Positions 8,587 to 16,513 of a stretch of DNA of 42,670 nucleotides are shown one piece after another. The notes under the pieces are model-generated. The model was not told where the DNA came from. It did not search any database and saw only the letters and a program-made list of their open reading frames with translations. The number at the start of each line of letters is the position of its first letter. Within the stretch, counting starts at the first letter, position 1. The stretch comes from Enhydrobacter aerosaccus. GTDB lineage: Bacteria; Pseudomonadota; Alphaproteobacteria; Reyranellales; Reyranellaceae. The DNA is taken from contig CAIMEE010000594.1 in assembly GCA_903839865.1 (NCBI GenBank), positions 1 through 42,670 on the forward strand, given 5' to 3'. The translations under genes and the position numbers were made by a program.

Positions 8587-10068
8587 CTAGAGCGGCGGCA
8601 CCGGATAGATTTTGGCGGCGTCAGCGTGCAGCTTCGCCCGCGACGCGGCGCGCGTGTACATCATGTGACCGCCGGCATAGAGGTTCAGCGTCACGCGGCC
8701 ATCTGTCAACGAAGGCGGGAGGCGATCGATCACGAAGCGGCTGGTCATGTACGGCGTCACCAGGTCCGTCATGCCGTGCGCGATCATCACCTTCAGTTGC
8801 GGATTGGCGGCGAGCGCTTCACGCAGCGCATTGGCGCCGCCGATGTAGCCGCCGCGGGAATTATCGCGCCAATTCCACTGGCGCCCCACCTCATTGTTCG
8901 AGATCCGATAGGGCTGGCTCGTCACGACGCCGAGCTTGTCCCTCAAGAGTTCCGTCATTGCCGTGGTGAGTACCGGGATCAGACCGTCGAAGACGGGATC
9001 CTGTCGCAAGTCTTTTGAGGCGGGATAGGGGTCGAGGCCCGCGACCGACGTGTCGTAGCGACTGACCAGCTGGTTGTCGGTGCGGCGGGCCTCCTTGGCG
9101 AAGAGGTCCATGGTTATGAGGCCGTCGTGTTGCGCGACAAGCTCTTCCGGCAAACCGGTGTAGCGGGCGACCTCGGCATTCACCTTTTTCATGGCCGCGG
9201 GATCGCGCGGCGTCGCAACCAGCGCGGCGAGATAGGCGCCCATCGCGAACCGTTCGACTTCCGCCAGGGCATCGGGCGTCGGACTTCCGGCGCGCTCGAT
9301 CCTGCCGGCGGCGTAGGACGGAAGGCGCAGAGCGTAGGGCAGCGGCTCGAACTCGTTGCCACCGATGAGGCTGAACTCGATCACCGGCGAGATCATGATG
9401 ACGCCCATCAGGCTGATGCCGTGATCGTTGCTCAGTATCTGCGGCAGGCGCGCCGCGCGGAGTCCGCCGAAGCTTTCGCCGACGAGATATTTGGGCGAGC
9501 TGATGCGGTTGTTGCGCCTGACGTAGAAATCGATGAACGAGGCAAGGGAAAAGAGGTCATCGCGCACGGTGTAGTACTGCTTCCCCGCATCGCCGGTCGT
9601 GCTGTAGCCCGTGCCGATGGGGTCGATGAAGACGAGATCGCTGAGGTCGAGCCAGCTGTCGGGATTATCGACGAGGTGCACGGGTTGCGCCGGCATCTGG
9701 CCGCCGGCGCCGAATTCGACCACCCGGGGTCCCAGTGCACCGACATGGAGGTAGGCCGAGCTGGCGCCGGGCCCGCCGTTGAAGATGAAGGTGAGTGGCC
9801 GCGCATCGCGTACGCCGCGGTCGCGTACATAGGCGGTGTAGAAGATCGCGGGCTGCTGGTCGCCCTTGGGAGCGCCGATCGGCAATGTCCCCGCGGTGAC
9901 GGTGAATGCCGCTTCCGAACGCCCGACCTTGAAACGATGATGCGTGACCGTTTCGGCCGGCACGGTGCTTGCTGCCTCTGCCTGCGCGGGGCGTGCTCGT
10001 TCCTGCGCGCCGGCAGGGACGACCATGCCGCACGAGAGCAGAAGAACCAGCAGGGATCGGGCGATCAT
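8587..10068 (-). CDS. Secreted S10-family serine carboxypeptidase-like protein
   Basis: A 493-residue exported peptidase of the S10 clan (alpha/beta hydrolase fold), predicted to trim C-terminal residues of peptides outside the cytoplasm. The signal peptide is MIARSLLVLLLSCGMVVPAGA. The oxyanion/substrate loop FNGGPGASSAY is at ~96-106, the nucleophile Ser199 in GESFGG, the acid in HGMTDLVTP and the histidine in AGGHMMY, so the triad is complete. The ATG at 10068 has AGAGG 7 bases upstream and is preferred over a 35-residue upstream extension that lacks signal-peptide character. It is divergent from the Pat-like gene with a 95-base gap, in which I see no clear promoter. Confidence 0.93.
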   Translation of the reverse strand: MIARSLLVLLLSCGMVVPAGAQERARPAQAEAASTVPAETVTHHRFKVGRSEAAFTVTAGTLPIGAPKGDQQPAIFYTAYVRDRGVRDARPLTFIFNGGPGASSAYLHVGALGPRVVEFGAGGQMPAQPVHLVDNPDSWLDLSDLVFIDPIGTGYSTTGDAGKQYYTVRDDLFSLASFIDFYVRRNNRISSPKYLVGESFGGLRAARLPQILSNDHGISLMGVIMISPVIEFSLIGGNEFEPLPYALRLPSYAAGRIERAGSPTPDALAEVERFAMGAYLAALVATPRDPAAMKKVNAEVARYTGLPEELVAQHDGLITMDLFAKEARRTDNQLVSRYDTSVAGLDPYPASKDLRQDPVFDGLIPVLTTAMTELLRDKLGVVTSQPYRISNNEVGRQWNWRDNSRGGYIGGANALREALAANPQLKVMIAHGMTDLVTPYMTSRFVIDRLPPSLTDGRVTLNLYAGGHMMYTRAASRAKLHADAAKIYPVPPL

Positions 10069-10163
10069 GAAGAAACCTCTTGGGGCAGAAAGCGCGCCGC
10101 TCTTGTCCACACGCGGCTTGGCTGGCATGCCTTCGTGCCAATTGTCGGCGGAAGGGCAAGCCT

Positions 10164-12830
10164 GTGTCCACACGTAACCTCGATGGCCTGGTCGAGCCCA
10201 AGTCGGTCGTGGCGATCGGCGCCAGCGTCCGCAAAGGCTCGGTCGGCGAAGCCGTCACGCGCAATCTGCTGGCGGGCGGATTCAAGGGCGAGATCCATCT
10301 CATGAACGTCAAGGGCGGCGAGATCGCGGGCCGCCCGGTCCTGCGTTCGCTGGCCGAGCTCCCGGCACCGGCGGACCTGGCCATCGTGATGACTCCTCCG
10401 GAGACCGTGCCGGGCGTGATCGCCGAACTCGGCGCGCGCGGCACCAAGGTCGCTGTCGTCATTACCGCCGGTCCCGGCGCCGGCCCCTTCGCGCGTGTTG
10501 CCAACGCGCAATGGCGGCAGAGCCTGCTCGATGCGGCCAAGCCGAACCTGTTGCGAATCGTTGGACCCAATTGCATCGGTTACGCCGCGCCCCGCATCGG
10601 CCTGAACGCCAGCTTCGGGCCGGGCAAGCTGAAAGCCGGAAAGATTGCCGCCGTGGCGCAGTCCGGTGCTGTCCTTGCGGCGCTCGCGGACTGGGGCTCG
10701 GCGCAGGGCATCGGCTTCTCGCACCTGGTGTCCATGGGCGACATGGCCGACGTCGATTTCGGCGACGTGCTCGACATCCTCGCGCGCGATCTCGAGACTC
10801 GCGCGATCCTGATGTACGTCGAGGGCATCACGCACGCGCGCAAGTTCATGTCCGCCGCGCGCGGCATTGCGCGCATGAAGCCGGTGATCGTGCTCAAGGC
10901 GGGCCGTCACGCGGCGGCGGCACAGGCCGCGGCCTCGCATACCGGCTCGATGGCGGGCTCGGCCGCCGTCTACGACGCAGCCTTCGCGCGCGCGGGCCTC
11001 GTGCGGGTGGCGGGGCTGGGCGAGCTGTTCGATGCCGCCGAGACGCTGGGCCACAGCATCGTGCCGCGCAACGAGCGACTGGCGATCCTGACCAACGGCG
11101 GCGGCGTCGGGATCGTGGCCACCGATCTGCTGCTCGACGGCGGCGGCGAACTGGCGACGCTGTCGCCGCAGACGATCGATACTCTCGACAAGGTCATGCC
11201 ACGCATCTGGTCGCGCGCCAATCCGGTCGACATCGTGGGCGATGCCGACGGTCCGCGGTATGCCGCCGCGCTCGACGCCCTGGCGGCCGACCGCGGCGTG
11301 GGTGCGGTGCTTGTGATGAATGTGCCGACCGCGCTCACCTCGTCGGAAGACGCCGCCCGTGCGGTGGCATCGGCGCCGGGCGGGCGCAACGTGCCGGTGA
11401 TCGGCTGCTGGATCGGCGGCCCGGACGCGGAGGCGGGACGGCGGGTACTGCACGAAAAGGGCATCCCGGCCTACGACACGCCGCTGCGCGCCGTGCGCGG
11501 CTTCATGCACATCGTCGAGTATCGCCGCGGCCAGCGCGCCTTGCAGCAGACGCCGCCCTCGATTCCCGACGTGCGCGCCGACACCGCCCGCGTGCGGACG
11601 ATCGTGGCAGCCGCGCTCAAGGAAGGCCGGAACCTTCTGACCGAGCCCGAGGCGAAAACAGTTCTGGCAGCCTACGGCATTCCGGTCGTGCCCACGGTTA
11701 TCGTGACGGATGCCGCTGCCGCCGTTGCGGCCGCGACGAAGATCGGCTTTCCCGTCGCGCTGAAGGTCCTGTCGCGGCAGATCACGCACAAGTCGGATGT
11801 TGGAGGGGTCGCGCTCGATCTCGGCTCGGAGCAGGCCGTGATCGATGCGGTACGCGACATGACCAATCGTGTCTGCACGGCTGCGCCCGGCGCCGTGCTC
11901 GACGGTTTCGTCGTCCAGCCGATGATCAGGCGGCACGACGCCATCGAACTGATCCTGGGCGCGACCGAAGATCCCGTCTTCGGGCCGATCGTGATGGTGG
12001 GCCATGGCGGCGTCGCGGCGGAAGTGATCGACGACAAGGCGCTGGCGCTCCCGCCGCTCGACGCGGTGTTGGCGGAGGAGGCGCTCAGCCGCACGCGGGT
12101 CGATCGCCTGCTGCGCGGCTATCGCGACCGGCCACCAGCGGCGCGCGAGGCGGTGGGCGAGGCGATGATTCGCCTGTCGCAGCTCATCGCCGACGTCGAC
12201 GAGATTGCCGAACTCGACATCAATCCGTTGCTGGTCGACGCCAAGGGCGTGATCGCGCTGGATGCCCGGATCGTGGTGCGCAAGCCCGCGAAGGAAGAAC
12301 GCGCCGCTCGTTTCGCCATCAAACCCTATCCGGTCGAGCTGGAGGCGGCGATCGAGCACAATGGCGAGAAGCTGCGGATCCGGCCGATCAGGCCGCAGGA
12401 CGAGGGCATGTTGAGCGCGTTCGCGCGTCAGCTCACGCGCGAGGACATCCGGCTGCGCTTCTTCGGTCCGGTCCGCGAACTCACGCACGAGATGGCCGCG
12501 CGGCTCACCCAGATCGACTACGACCGCGAGATGGCGTTCCTGTTGCTGGAGGGCGAGGAACTGCTGGGCGTGGGCCGGATCGCGGCCGAACCCAATTTCG
12601 AGCAGGCCGAGTTCGCCCTGGTCGTGGCCTCGCACCGGCAGCGCCGCGGCTATGGCGAACTTCTACTGCGCCATGTGATTTCCTACGCCCGGGCGAAGGG
12701 CATCAAGCAGGTGATCGGACATGTGCTGCGCGAGAACCAGAAGATGCTTTCGCTGACCGAGCGGCTGGGCTTCGAGAGGCAGCGTGGAACGAGTGGCGGA
12801 TACGACTTAAGCGTCCTGAAGTTGCTTTAG
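10164..12830 (+). CDS. Pat-like fusion: NDP-forming acyl-CoA synthetase domain + GNAT acetyltransferase
   Basis: An 888-residue fusion, the same size as the protein lysine acetyltransferases Pat/PatZ that modify and silence acetyl-CoA synthetase. Order: CoA-binding Rossmann domain (VVAIGASVRKGSVG, ~15-28), succinyl-CoA-ligase-like domains (IVGPNCIGY ~132, AASHTGSMAGS ~256), ATP-grasp domain from ~490 (TEPEAKTVLAAYGIPVV), and a C-terminal GNAT (~725-888) with the acetyl-CoA loop HRQRRGYGELLL. His259 sits where ADP-forming acetyl-CoA synthetases carry their phospho-histidine. As I recall, enterobacterial Pat lacks this residue, so the N-terminal half may be active. The GTG at 10164 has GGAAGG 8 bases upstream. 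A longer frame begins inside the opposite promoter region. Confidence 0.92.
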   Translation: MSTRNLDGLVEPKSVVAIGASVRKGSVGEAVTRNLLAGGFKGEIHLMNVKGGEIAGRPVLRSLAELPAPADLAIVMTPPETVPGVIAELGARGTKVAVVITAGPGAGPFARVANAQWRQSLLDAAKPNLLRIVGPNCIGYAAPRIGLNASFGPGKLKAGKIAAVAQSGAVLAALADWGSAQGIGFSHLVSMGDMADVDFGDVLDILARDLETRAILMYVEGITHARKFMSAARGIARMKPVIVLKAGRHAAAAQAAASHTGSMAGSAAVYDAAFARAGLVRVAGLGELFDAAETLGHSIVPRNERLAILTNGGGVGIVATDLLLDGGGELATLSPQTIDTLDKVMPRIWSRANPVDIVGDADGPRYAAALDALAADRGVGAVLVMNVPTALTSSEDAARAVASAPGGRNVPVIGCWIGGPDAEAGRRVLHEKGIPAYDTPLRAVRGFMHIVEYRRGQRALQQTPPSIPDVRADTARVRTIVAAALKEGRNLLTEPEAKTVLAAYGIPVVPTVIVTDAAAAVAAATKIGFPVALKVLSRQITHKSDVGGVALDLGSEQAVIDAVRDMTNRVCTAAPGAVLDGFVVQPMIRRHDAIELILGATEDPVFGPIVMVGHGGVAAEVIDDKALALPPLDAVLAEEALSRTRVDRLLRGYRDRPPAAREAVGEAMIRLSQLIADVDEIAELDINPLLVDAKGVIALDARIVVRKPAKEERAARFAIKPYPVELEAAIEHNGEKLRIRPIRPQDEGMLSAFARQLTREDIRLRFFGPVRELTHEMAARLTQIDYDREMAFLLLEGEELLGVGRIAAEPNFEQAEFALVVASHRQRRGYGELLLRHVISYARAKGIKQVIGHVLRENQKMLSLTERLGFERQRGTSGGYDLSVLKLL

Positions 12831-12848
12831 CCAATTGTATTGATTGTT

Positions 12849-12877
12849 TTGTCTGAGACTCTGAAGTAAGGCAAAAT
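12849..12877 (+). promoter_or_regulatory. Putative promoter before the polysaccharide deacetylase gene
   Basis: TTGTCT (12849-12854) and CAAAAT (12872-12877) are 17 bases apart, each matching four of six consensus positions. They lie in the unusually A/T-rich 85-base gap after the Pat-like gene. Transcription would start about 30 bases before the ATG at 12916. Prediction only. Confidence 0.3.
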
Positions 12878-12915
12878 AGTGGCGTGAGACCAAGGACTTG
12901 GAGTCGATCGCTCAG

Positions 12916-14031
12916 ATGGCGTCTAAGAAGAACAGAAGCAGGAAGTCGAACAGAAGGAGTCCGAAAACGCCCGGCTCGCTTCACACATGGTTCACGGTTC
13001 GCAGGGCGGCGATTCAGACGTGGGTCGAGGGGCATCGCTGGCACTCGATCACGCTGGGGATTTCGGCTCTTTTTATCGCCAGCCTGGTGGGTGGCTACTG
13101 GATCGCCCAGCGCCTGGAGTCCTCGGATCGCGACCGACTGGCGCGCGAGACCCTGGAGCAGATGAAGAAGGAGGCGCCGCCGGCCAAGTACGCCTCGATC
13201 GACGAGATCCCAGGGTTGCCGCGCTACAAGGAGACCGAGCAGCCGGTGGCGACCATCGAGGAGAAGCCGCGCGCCCGTCCGCAGGTCCTGGTGGCGGCAG
13301 TCTCGCCGCAGGTGGCCTGGAAGCGCAATGCCGTGCCGTTCGGCGACCTCAATGGCAGGCCGCTGGTCGCCATCGTGATCGACGACGTCGGCATCGATCG
13401 CCCGCACTCCAAGCGCGCCTGGGAGCTGCCGGGCCCGCTCACCATGTCCTTCCTGCCGTACGCCAAGGATCTGCGCGACCAGGCGAAAGCCGCGCGCGCC
13501 CGGGGTCAGGAACTGATGCTGCATCTGCCGATGGAGCCGATGGGCCGCTCCGATCCGGGGCCTGGCGCGCTGCTGGTGTCGCTCGGCGAAGCGGAGCTGA
13601 AGCAAAGGGTGATGACCGCGCTCGACAGCTTCGACGGCTATGTCGGCGTGAACAATCACATGGGCAGCCGCTTCACCGCCAACAAGCCGGACATGGAAAC
13701 CGTGCTGAAGCTCTTCAAGGCGCGCGGCCTGATGTTCCTCGACTCGCGCACGACGGCGCAGACGGTGGGCGAGCAGACCGCGCAGGAGCTGGGTGTGCCG
13801 AACATGCCGCGCAACGTCTTCCTCGATGACGACGAGTCTGCCGAGGCTGTGCGCCGCAAGCTGGCCGAGACCGAGGCGATCGCCCGGCGGCAGGGCTTCG
13901 TCGTGGCGATCGGCCATCCGCACGAAGTCACCCTTCAGGCGCTGGCCGAATGGCTGCCGGGTCTCGCCGCCAAAGGTCTCGTTCTGGCGCCCGCGACGGC
14001 GGTGCTTCGCAAGCGCAACGGCTGGGATTGA
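12916..14031 (+). CDS. Divergent polysaccharide deacetylase family protein (YibQ-like)
   Basis: A 371-residue inner-membrane-anchored protein. The N-terminal ~40 residues are strongly basic (MASKKNRSRKSNRRSPK), followed by one membrane span (~44-64, SITLGISALFIASLVGGYWIA), a ~60-residue linker, and a divergent polysaccharide deacetylase domain from ~135. The domain shows LVAIVIDDVGID with the conserved Asp pair, ELMLHLPMEPMG, GYVGVNNHMGSRFT and FLDSRTT. This family (DUF610) is thought to act on periplasmic or cell-wall glycans, but its substrate is not established. I prefer the ATG at 12916, although a TTG at 12898 would add six residues. The basic N-terminus gives a cytoplasmic-in orientation. 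Confidence 0.9.
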   Translation: MASKKNRSRKSNRRSPKTPGSLHTWFTVRRAAIQTWVEGHRWHSITLGISALFIASLVGGYWIAQRLESSDRDRLARETLEQMKKEAPPAKYASIDEIPGLPRYKETEQPVATIEEKPRARPQVLVAAVSPQVAWKRNAVPFGDLNGRPLVAIVIDDVGIDRPHSKRAWELPGPLTMSFLPYAKDLRDQAKAARARGQELMLHLPMEPMGRSDPGPGALLVSLGEAELKQRVMTALDSFDGYVGVNNHMGSRFTANKPDMETVLKLFKARGLMFLDSRTTAQTVGEQTAQELGVPNMPRNVFLDDDESAEAVRRKLAETEAIARRQGFVVAIGHPHEVTLQALAEWLPGLAAKGLVLAPATAVLRKRNGWD

Positions 14032-14047
14032 GATTGTCCGTTTCAAG

Positions 14048-14261
14048 CTGGCCAACGATATGTTGCCAGTAACGACCGTAATAGGCGATCCCATGCGACA
14101 CGCCTATGTTGGACGTCCGACGTCACTGCGAGCGTGTTGCATCGACGCCAGGTGCGGAGAGATATTTGCAGCGGTTTTGGAACGGTTTTCGACGGTTTAT
14201 GCTTTTGAGAAATCGAGAAAGAACAACGGCTTGGAGCGGGATGGCTCCCAACGCCGTTTTT
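14048..14261 (+). ncRNA. Candidate structured small RNA ending at an intrinsic terminator
   Basis: After the deacetylase stop no credible protein frame exists, yet three secondary structures follow. CTGG-C-CAAC pairs with GTTG-CCAG (14048-14069). ATGCGACACGC (14093-14103) pairs with GCGTGTTGCAT (14132-14142) over 11 positions with one G-U. The last is the terminator at 14225-14261. This could be a separate small RNA or a long structured 3' untranslated region of the deacetylase mRNA. No known RNA family was recognised and no promoter was identified. Confidence 0.35.
14225..14261 (+). terminator. Intrinsic (rho-independent) terminator
   Basis: AACGGC (14225-14230) pairs with GCCGTT (14253-14258). 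Inside these, TTGG pairs with CCAA and GAGC with GCTC, with small bulges and a short loop. The stem is followed by TTT and then AAA. It stands nearly 200 bases after the deacetylase stop and ends whatever transcript covers 14032-14224. Confidence 0.7.
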
Positions 14262-14283
14262 AAACCGCGAAAACGGCAAAGAG

Positions 14284-14316
14284 AGGACTCGCGAGGAACT
14301 CGCGAGTCCTCGCGAG
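14284..14316. repeat. Three copies of the palindromic octamer CTCGCGAG, forming a perfect hairpin
   Basis: CTCGCGAG occurs at 14288-14295, 14299-14306 and 14309-14316. The first two, with their flanks, make a perfect 12-base-pair inverted repeat (AGGACTCGCGAG / CTCGCGAGTCCT) around a GAA loop. A near copy, TTCGCGAGG, occurs at 14360. Each octamer is itself a palindrome, as expected for a dimeric regulator's half-sites spaced about one helical turn apart. The cluster lies about 80-110 bases before the gamma-glutamyltransferase start. There is no T run, so it is unlikely to be a terminator. The rest of 14317-14396 holds only this near copy and the ribosome site. Confidence 0.65.
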
Positions 14317-14396
14317 GAATGGCATCGGATGTAGCCAGGCCAATGTTTTAGGCCAACCTTCGCGAGGCGGTGTTTTCGAGAGTGGAGGAATGTCAG

Positions 14397-16013
14397 GTGC
14401 GCTATCACAAGCAGGCGATGATCGTGGCTCCCCAGCCCGAACCCACGGAAGCGGGCGCGGATGTGCTGCGCGAAGGCGGCAACGCGGTCGACGCCGGCAT
14501 CGCCTGCGCCCTCGTCCAGGGTGTGGTCGATCCGCAGATGTGCGGCATCGCGGGCTTCGGCAGTTGCGGCATCTACATGCCAGGCAAGAAGTTCCACGGC
14601 TATATCGATGCCCATGCGCCGGCGCCGCTCGCCGCGCGGCCCGAAATGTGGGCCAACCTGATCGAAGGTGAGGCAAGGGACGGCTATGGCTTCATCCTGA
14701 AGGGCCGGGTGAACGACATTGGCTACAAGTCGATCTGCGCCCCGGCCAATCTCAAGATGTACTACGAGGCGCACAAGGAGCACGGCAGCCTGCCGTGGTC
14801 GCGCATCGTGGAGCCGGCCATCCATTGGGCCGAGCACGGTTGGACGGTGCGCCCGCACGTCCATTTCTGGTGGGCCGACGATGGCGCCTTCGGCCGCGCC
14901 CCCAATTTCGAGCGCACCGGATTCACGCCCGCCGCCCGCGCGCTCTACTGCCGGCCCGACGGCACGCCCAAGAGGGTGGGCGATGCGGTGGTGAACCGCG
15001 ACTACGGCCAGACCCTGCGCGCTATCGCCAAGGGCGGTGCCGATGTCTTCTACTCGGGCGAAATCGCGCGCGCGATCGACGAGGACATGAAGAAGAACGA
15101 CGCGCTGCTGTCGATCGAGGACCTCAGGGCCTGGAAGACGGCGCGCAATACGCCGCTCTGGGGCAAGTACCGCGGCTATGACGTCTCGACCAACCAACCA
15201 CCGGGCGGCGGCGTGATGCTGCTCGAGATGCTGAACATCCTCGAGAACTTCGATCTGCGCGGCATGGAGCATAATTCGGCAGAATACGTCCGCATCGTCT
15301 GCGAGGCGATGAAGCGCGCAACCGTCGACAAGGACCTCAAGGTCGGTGACCCGAAGTTCGTGACGGTGCCGGTCGACGAACTGACATCGAAGGCCTACGC
15401 CAGGCCGATGGCCGACGAGATCCGGCGTGGCGTGAAGGCCTCCGTCACGCGTTTGAATTCAGGCAACGTCTCGAAGGACACCACGCACATCTCGGTGCTC
15501 GACAAGGACGGCAACTGCTTTTCCATGACCCATTCGCTGGGCATGCCGTCGGGCGTGATCTCGCCGGGCCTGGGCTTCATGTACAACGGCTGCATGGGCG
15601 TCTTCGATCCACGCCCGGGCCGCGCGGGCTCGATCGCCCCGGGCAAGGCGCGCTTCAGCTCGGTCGTGCCGTCGATCATCTTCAAGGACGGCAAGCCGCA
15701 TCTCATCATCGGCGCACCGGGGGCCACGCAGATCGCGATGGGCGTGTTGCACGTGATCCTGAATGCACTCGACTTCGACATGACCATGGTCGAGGCGGTG
15801 AGCGCCGCGCGGTTCTCGGCAACCTCCGACACGATCGACATCTCGAACCGTATCCAGGGCCGGGTCGAGCGTGAATTGAAGGCACAGGGTTACCCCGTCG
15901 TGCGCAGCCCCTACGGCTTCGGCTTCGCGGCCGTCCACGGGATCCGCGTCCACGAGGACGGGCTCGACGGCGGCGCCGACCCCGGTCATGACGGCGTGGT
16001 GATCGCGGTCTGA
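14397..16013 (+). CDS. ggt: Gamma-glutamyltransferase family protein
   Basis: An Ntn-hydrolase of 538 residues that would self-cleave and then hydrolyse or transfer gamma-glutamyl groups (glutathione or related amides). The autoprocessing site is DTTHISVLDKDGN, with Thr362 as the new N-terminal nucleophile. LREGGNAVDAGIA near residue 30, QPPGGG, and the C-terminal IIGAPGATQIAMGVL are also typical. The GTG at 14397 has GGAGG 8 bases upstream; a frame-open GTG at 14370 lacks this. There is no signal peptide, so it is probably cytoplasmic, unlike E. coli Ggt. Some members act as acylases or amidohydrolases, so the substrate is open. The GNAT gene follows with a TGATG overlap. Confidence 0.9.
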   Translation: MRYHKQAMIVAPQPEPTEAGADVLREGGNAVDAGIACALVQGVVDPQMCGIAGFGSCGIYMPGKKFHGYIDAHAPAPLAARPEMWANLIEGEARDGYGFILKGRVNDIGYKSICAPANLKMYYEAHKEHGSLPWSRIVEPAIHWAEHGWTVRPHVHFWWADDGAFGRAPNFERTGFTPAARALYCRPDGTPKRVGDAVVNRDYGQTLRAIAKGGADVFYSGEIARAIDEDMKKNDALLSIEDLRAWKTARNTPLWGKYRGYDVSTNQPPGGGVMLLEMLNILENFDLRGMEHNSAEYVRIVCEAMKRATVDKDLKVGDPKFVTVPVDELTSKAYARPMADEIRRGVKASVTRLNSGNVSKDTTHISVLDKDGNCFSMTHSLGMPSGVISPGLGFMYNGCMGVFDPRPGRAGSIAPGKARFSSVVPSIIFKDGKPHLIIGAPGATQIAMGVLHVILNALDFDMTMVEAVSAARFSATSDTIDISNRIQGRVERELKAQGYPVVRSPYGFGFAAVHGIRVHEDGLDGGADPGHDGVVIAV

Positions 16014-16513
16014 TGATCGAGCTTCTGGGAGAAGCACATGCCGACGCGCTCCTGCGTGTGGCGGGCGATCCCGAGCTCAGCCGGACGTCTTCCGTGCCGG
16101 CCCGTTGCGAAGCGGCACACGTTGCAAGCTGGATCGCAGACAACAGAGCGCATCCACGCCGAAGCGTGACCTTTGCCATTCTCGACAACGGTGTGGTGGC
16201 CGGCGCCGTGACACTGAAGAAGCTCGACTCGCCGGACAATTCGGGGGAATTGGCGTTCTGGGTCGGACGAGAACATCGGGGAAGAGGGCTCGCGCGGAAG
16301 GCGGCCGAGGATGCGCTGCGCTACGCCTTCGACGTCCTTGCCCTCGACCATGTGCATGCTCACTGCCTGCGCGACGGCAATCCCGCGTCACGCAAGACGT
16401 TGGAGGCGATGGGATTCGCTCTGGACAGACTCAGGACCGAATTGCCGGTCGAGGGGCGTTTCACGGAGTGGTTCCCGGGCGACGCCTGGATCTTCTATCG
16501 CCTCGATCCCTAA
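16013..16513 (+). CDS. GNAT-family N-acetyltransferase (RimJ/RimL-like)
   Basis: A 166-residue single-domain acetyl-CoA-dependent acetyltransferase. The acetyl-CoA pyrophosphate loop is GREHRGRGLARKAAEDALRYAF (positions ~85-106; key GRGLA). Downstream, HVHAHCLRDGNPASRKTLEAMGF follows the RimJ/RimL pattern with the conserved Asn and the G-F near the end. The ATG sits inside the stop of the gamma-glutamyltransferase gene (TGATG), so the two are coupled, and it may act on the same small amine or peptide substrates. That link is inference. The last 4 bases overlap the convergent luciferase-like gene. Confidence 0.9.
   Translation: MIELLGEAHADALLRVAGDPELSRTSSVPARCEAAHVASWIADNRAHPRRSVTFAILDNGVVAGAVTLKKLDSPDNSGELAFWVGREHRGRGLARKAAEDALRYAFDVLALDHVHAHCLRDGNPASRKTLEAMGFALDRLRTELPVEGRFTEWFPGDAWIFYRLDP

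Noticed and set aside
10065..12635. Minus-strand open frame of 856 codons opposite the Pat-like gene
   Set aside because: It mirrors the third-position bias of the real plus-strand gene, shows no recognisable domains, and covers the carboxypeptidase start.
14094..14263. Frame of 56 codons starting at ATG 14094
   Set aside because: Its start lies within the long-range RNA stem, there is no ribosome site, and it ends in the terminator T run. The RNA interpretation is better.
14106..14351. Short frame of 81 codons in the 14032-14396 gap
   Set aside because: It runs through the terminator and the octamer repeats, has no ribosome site and no protein-like composition.
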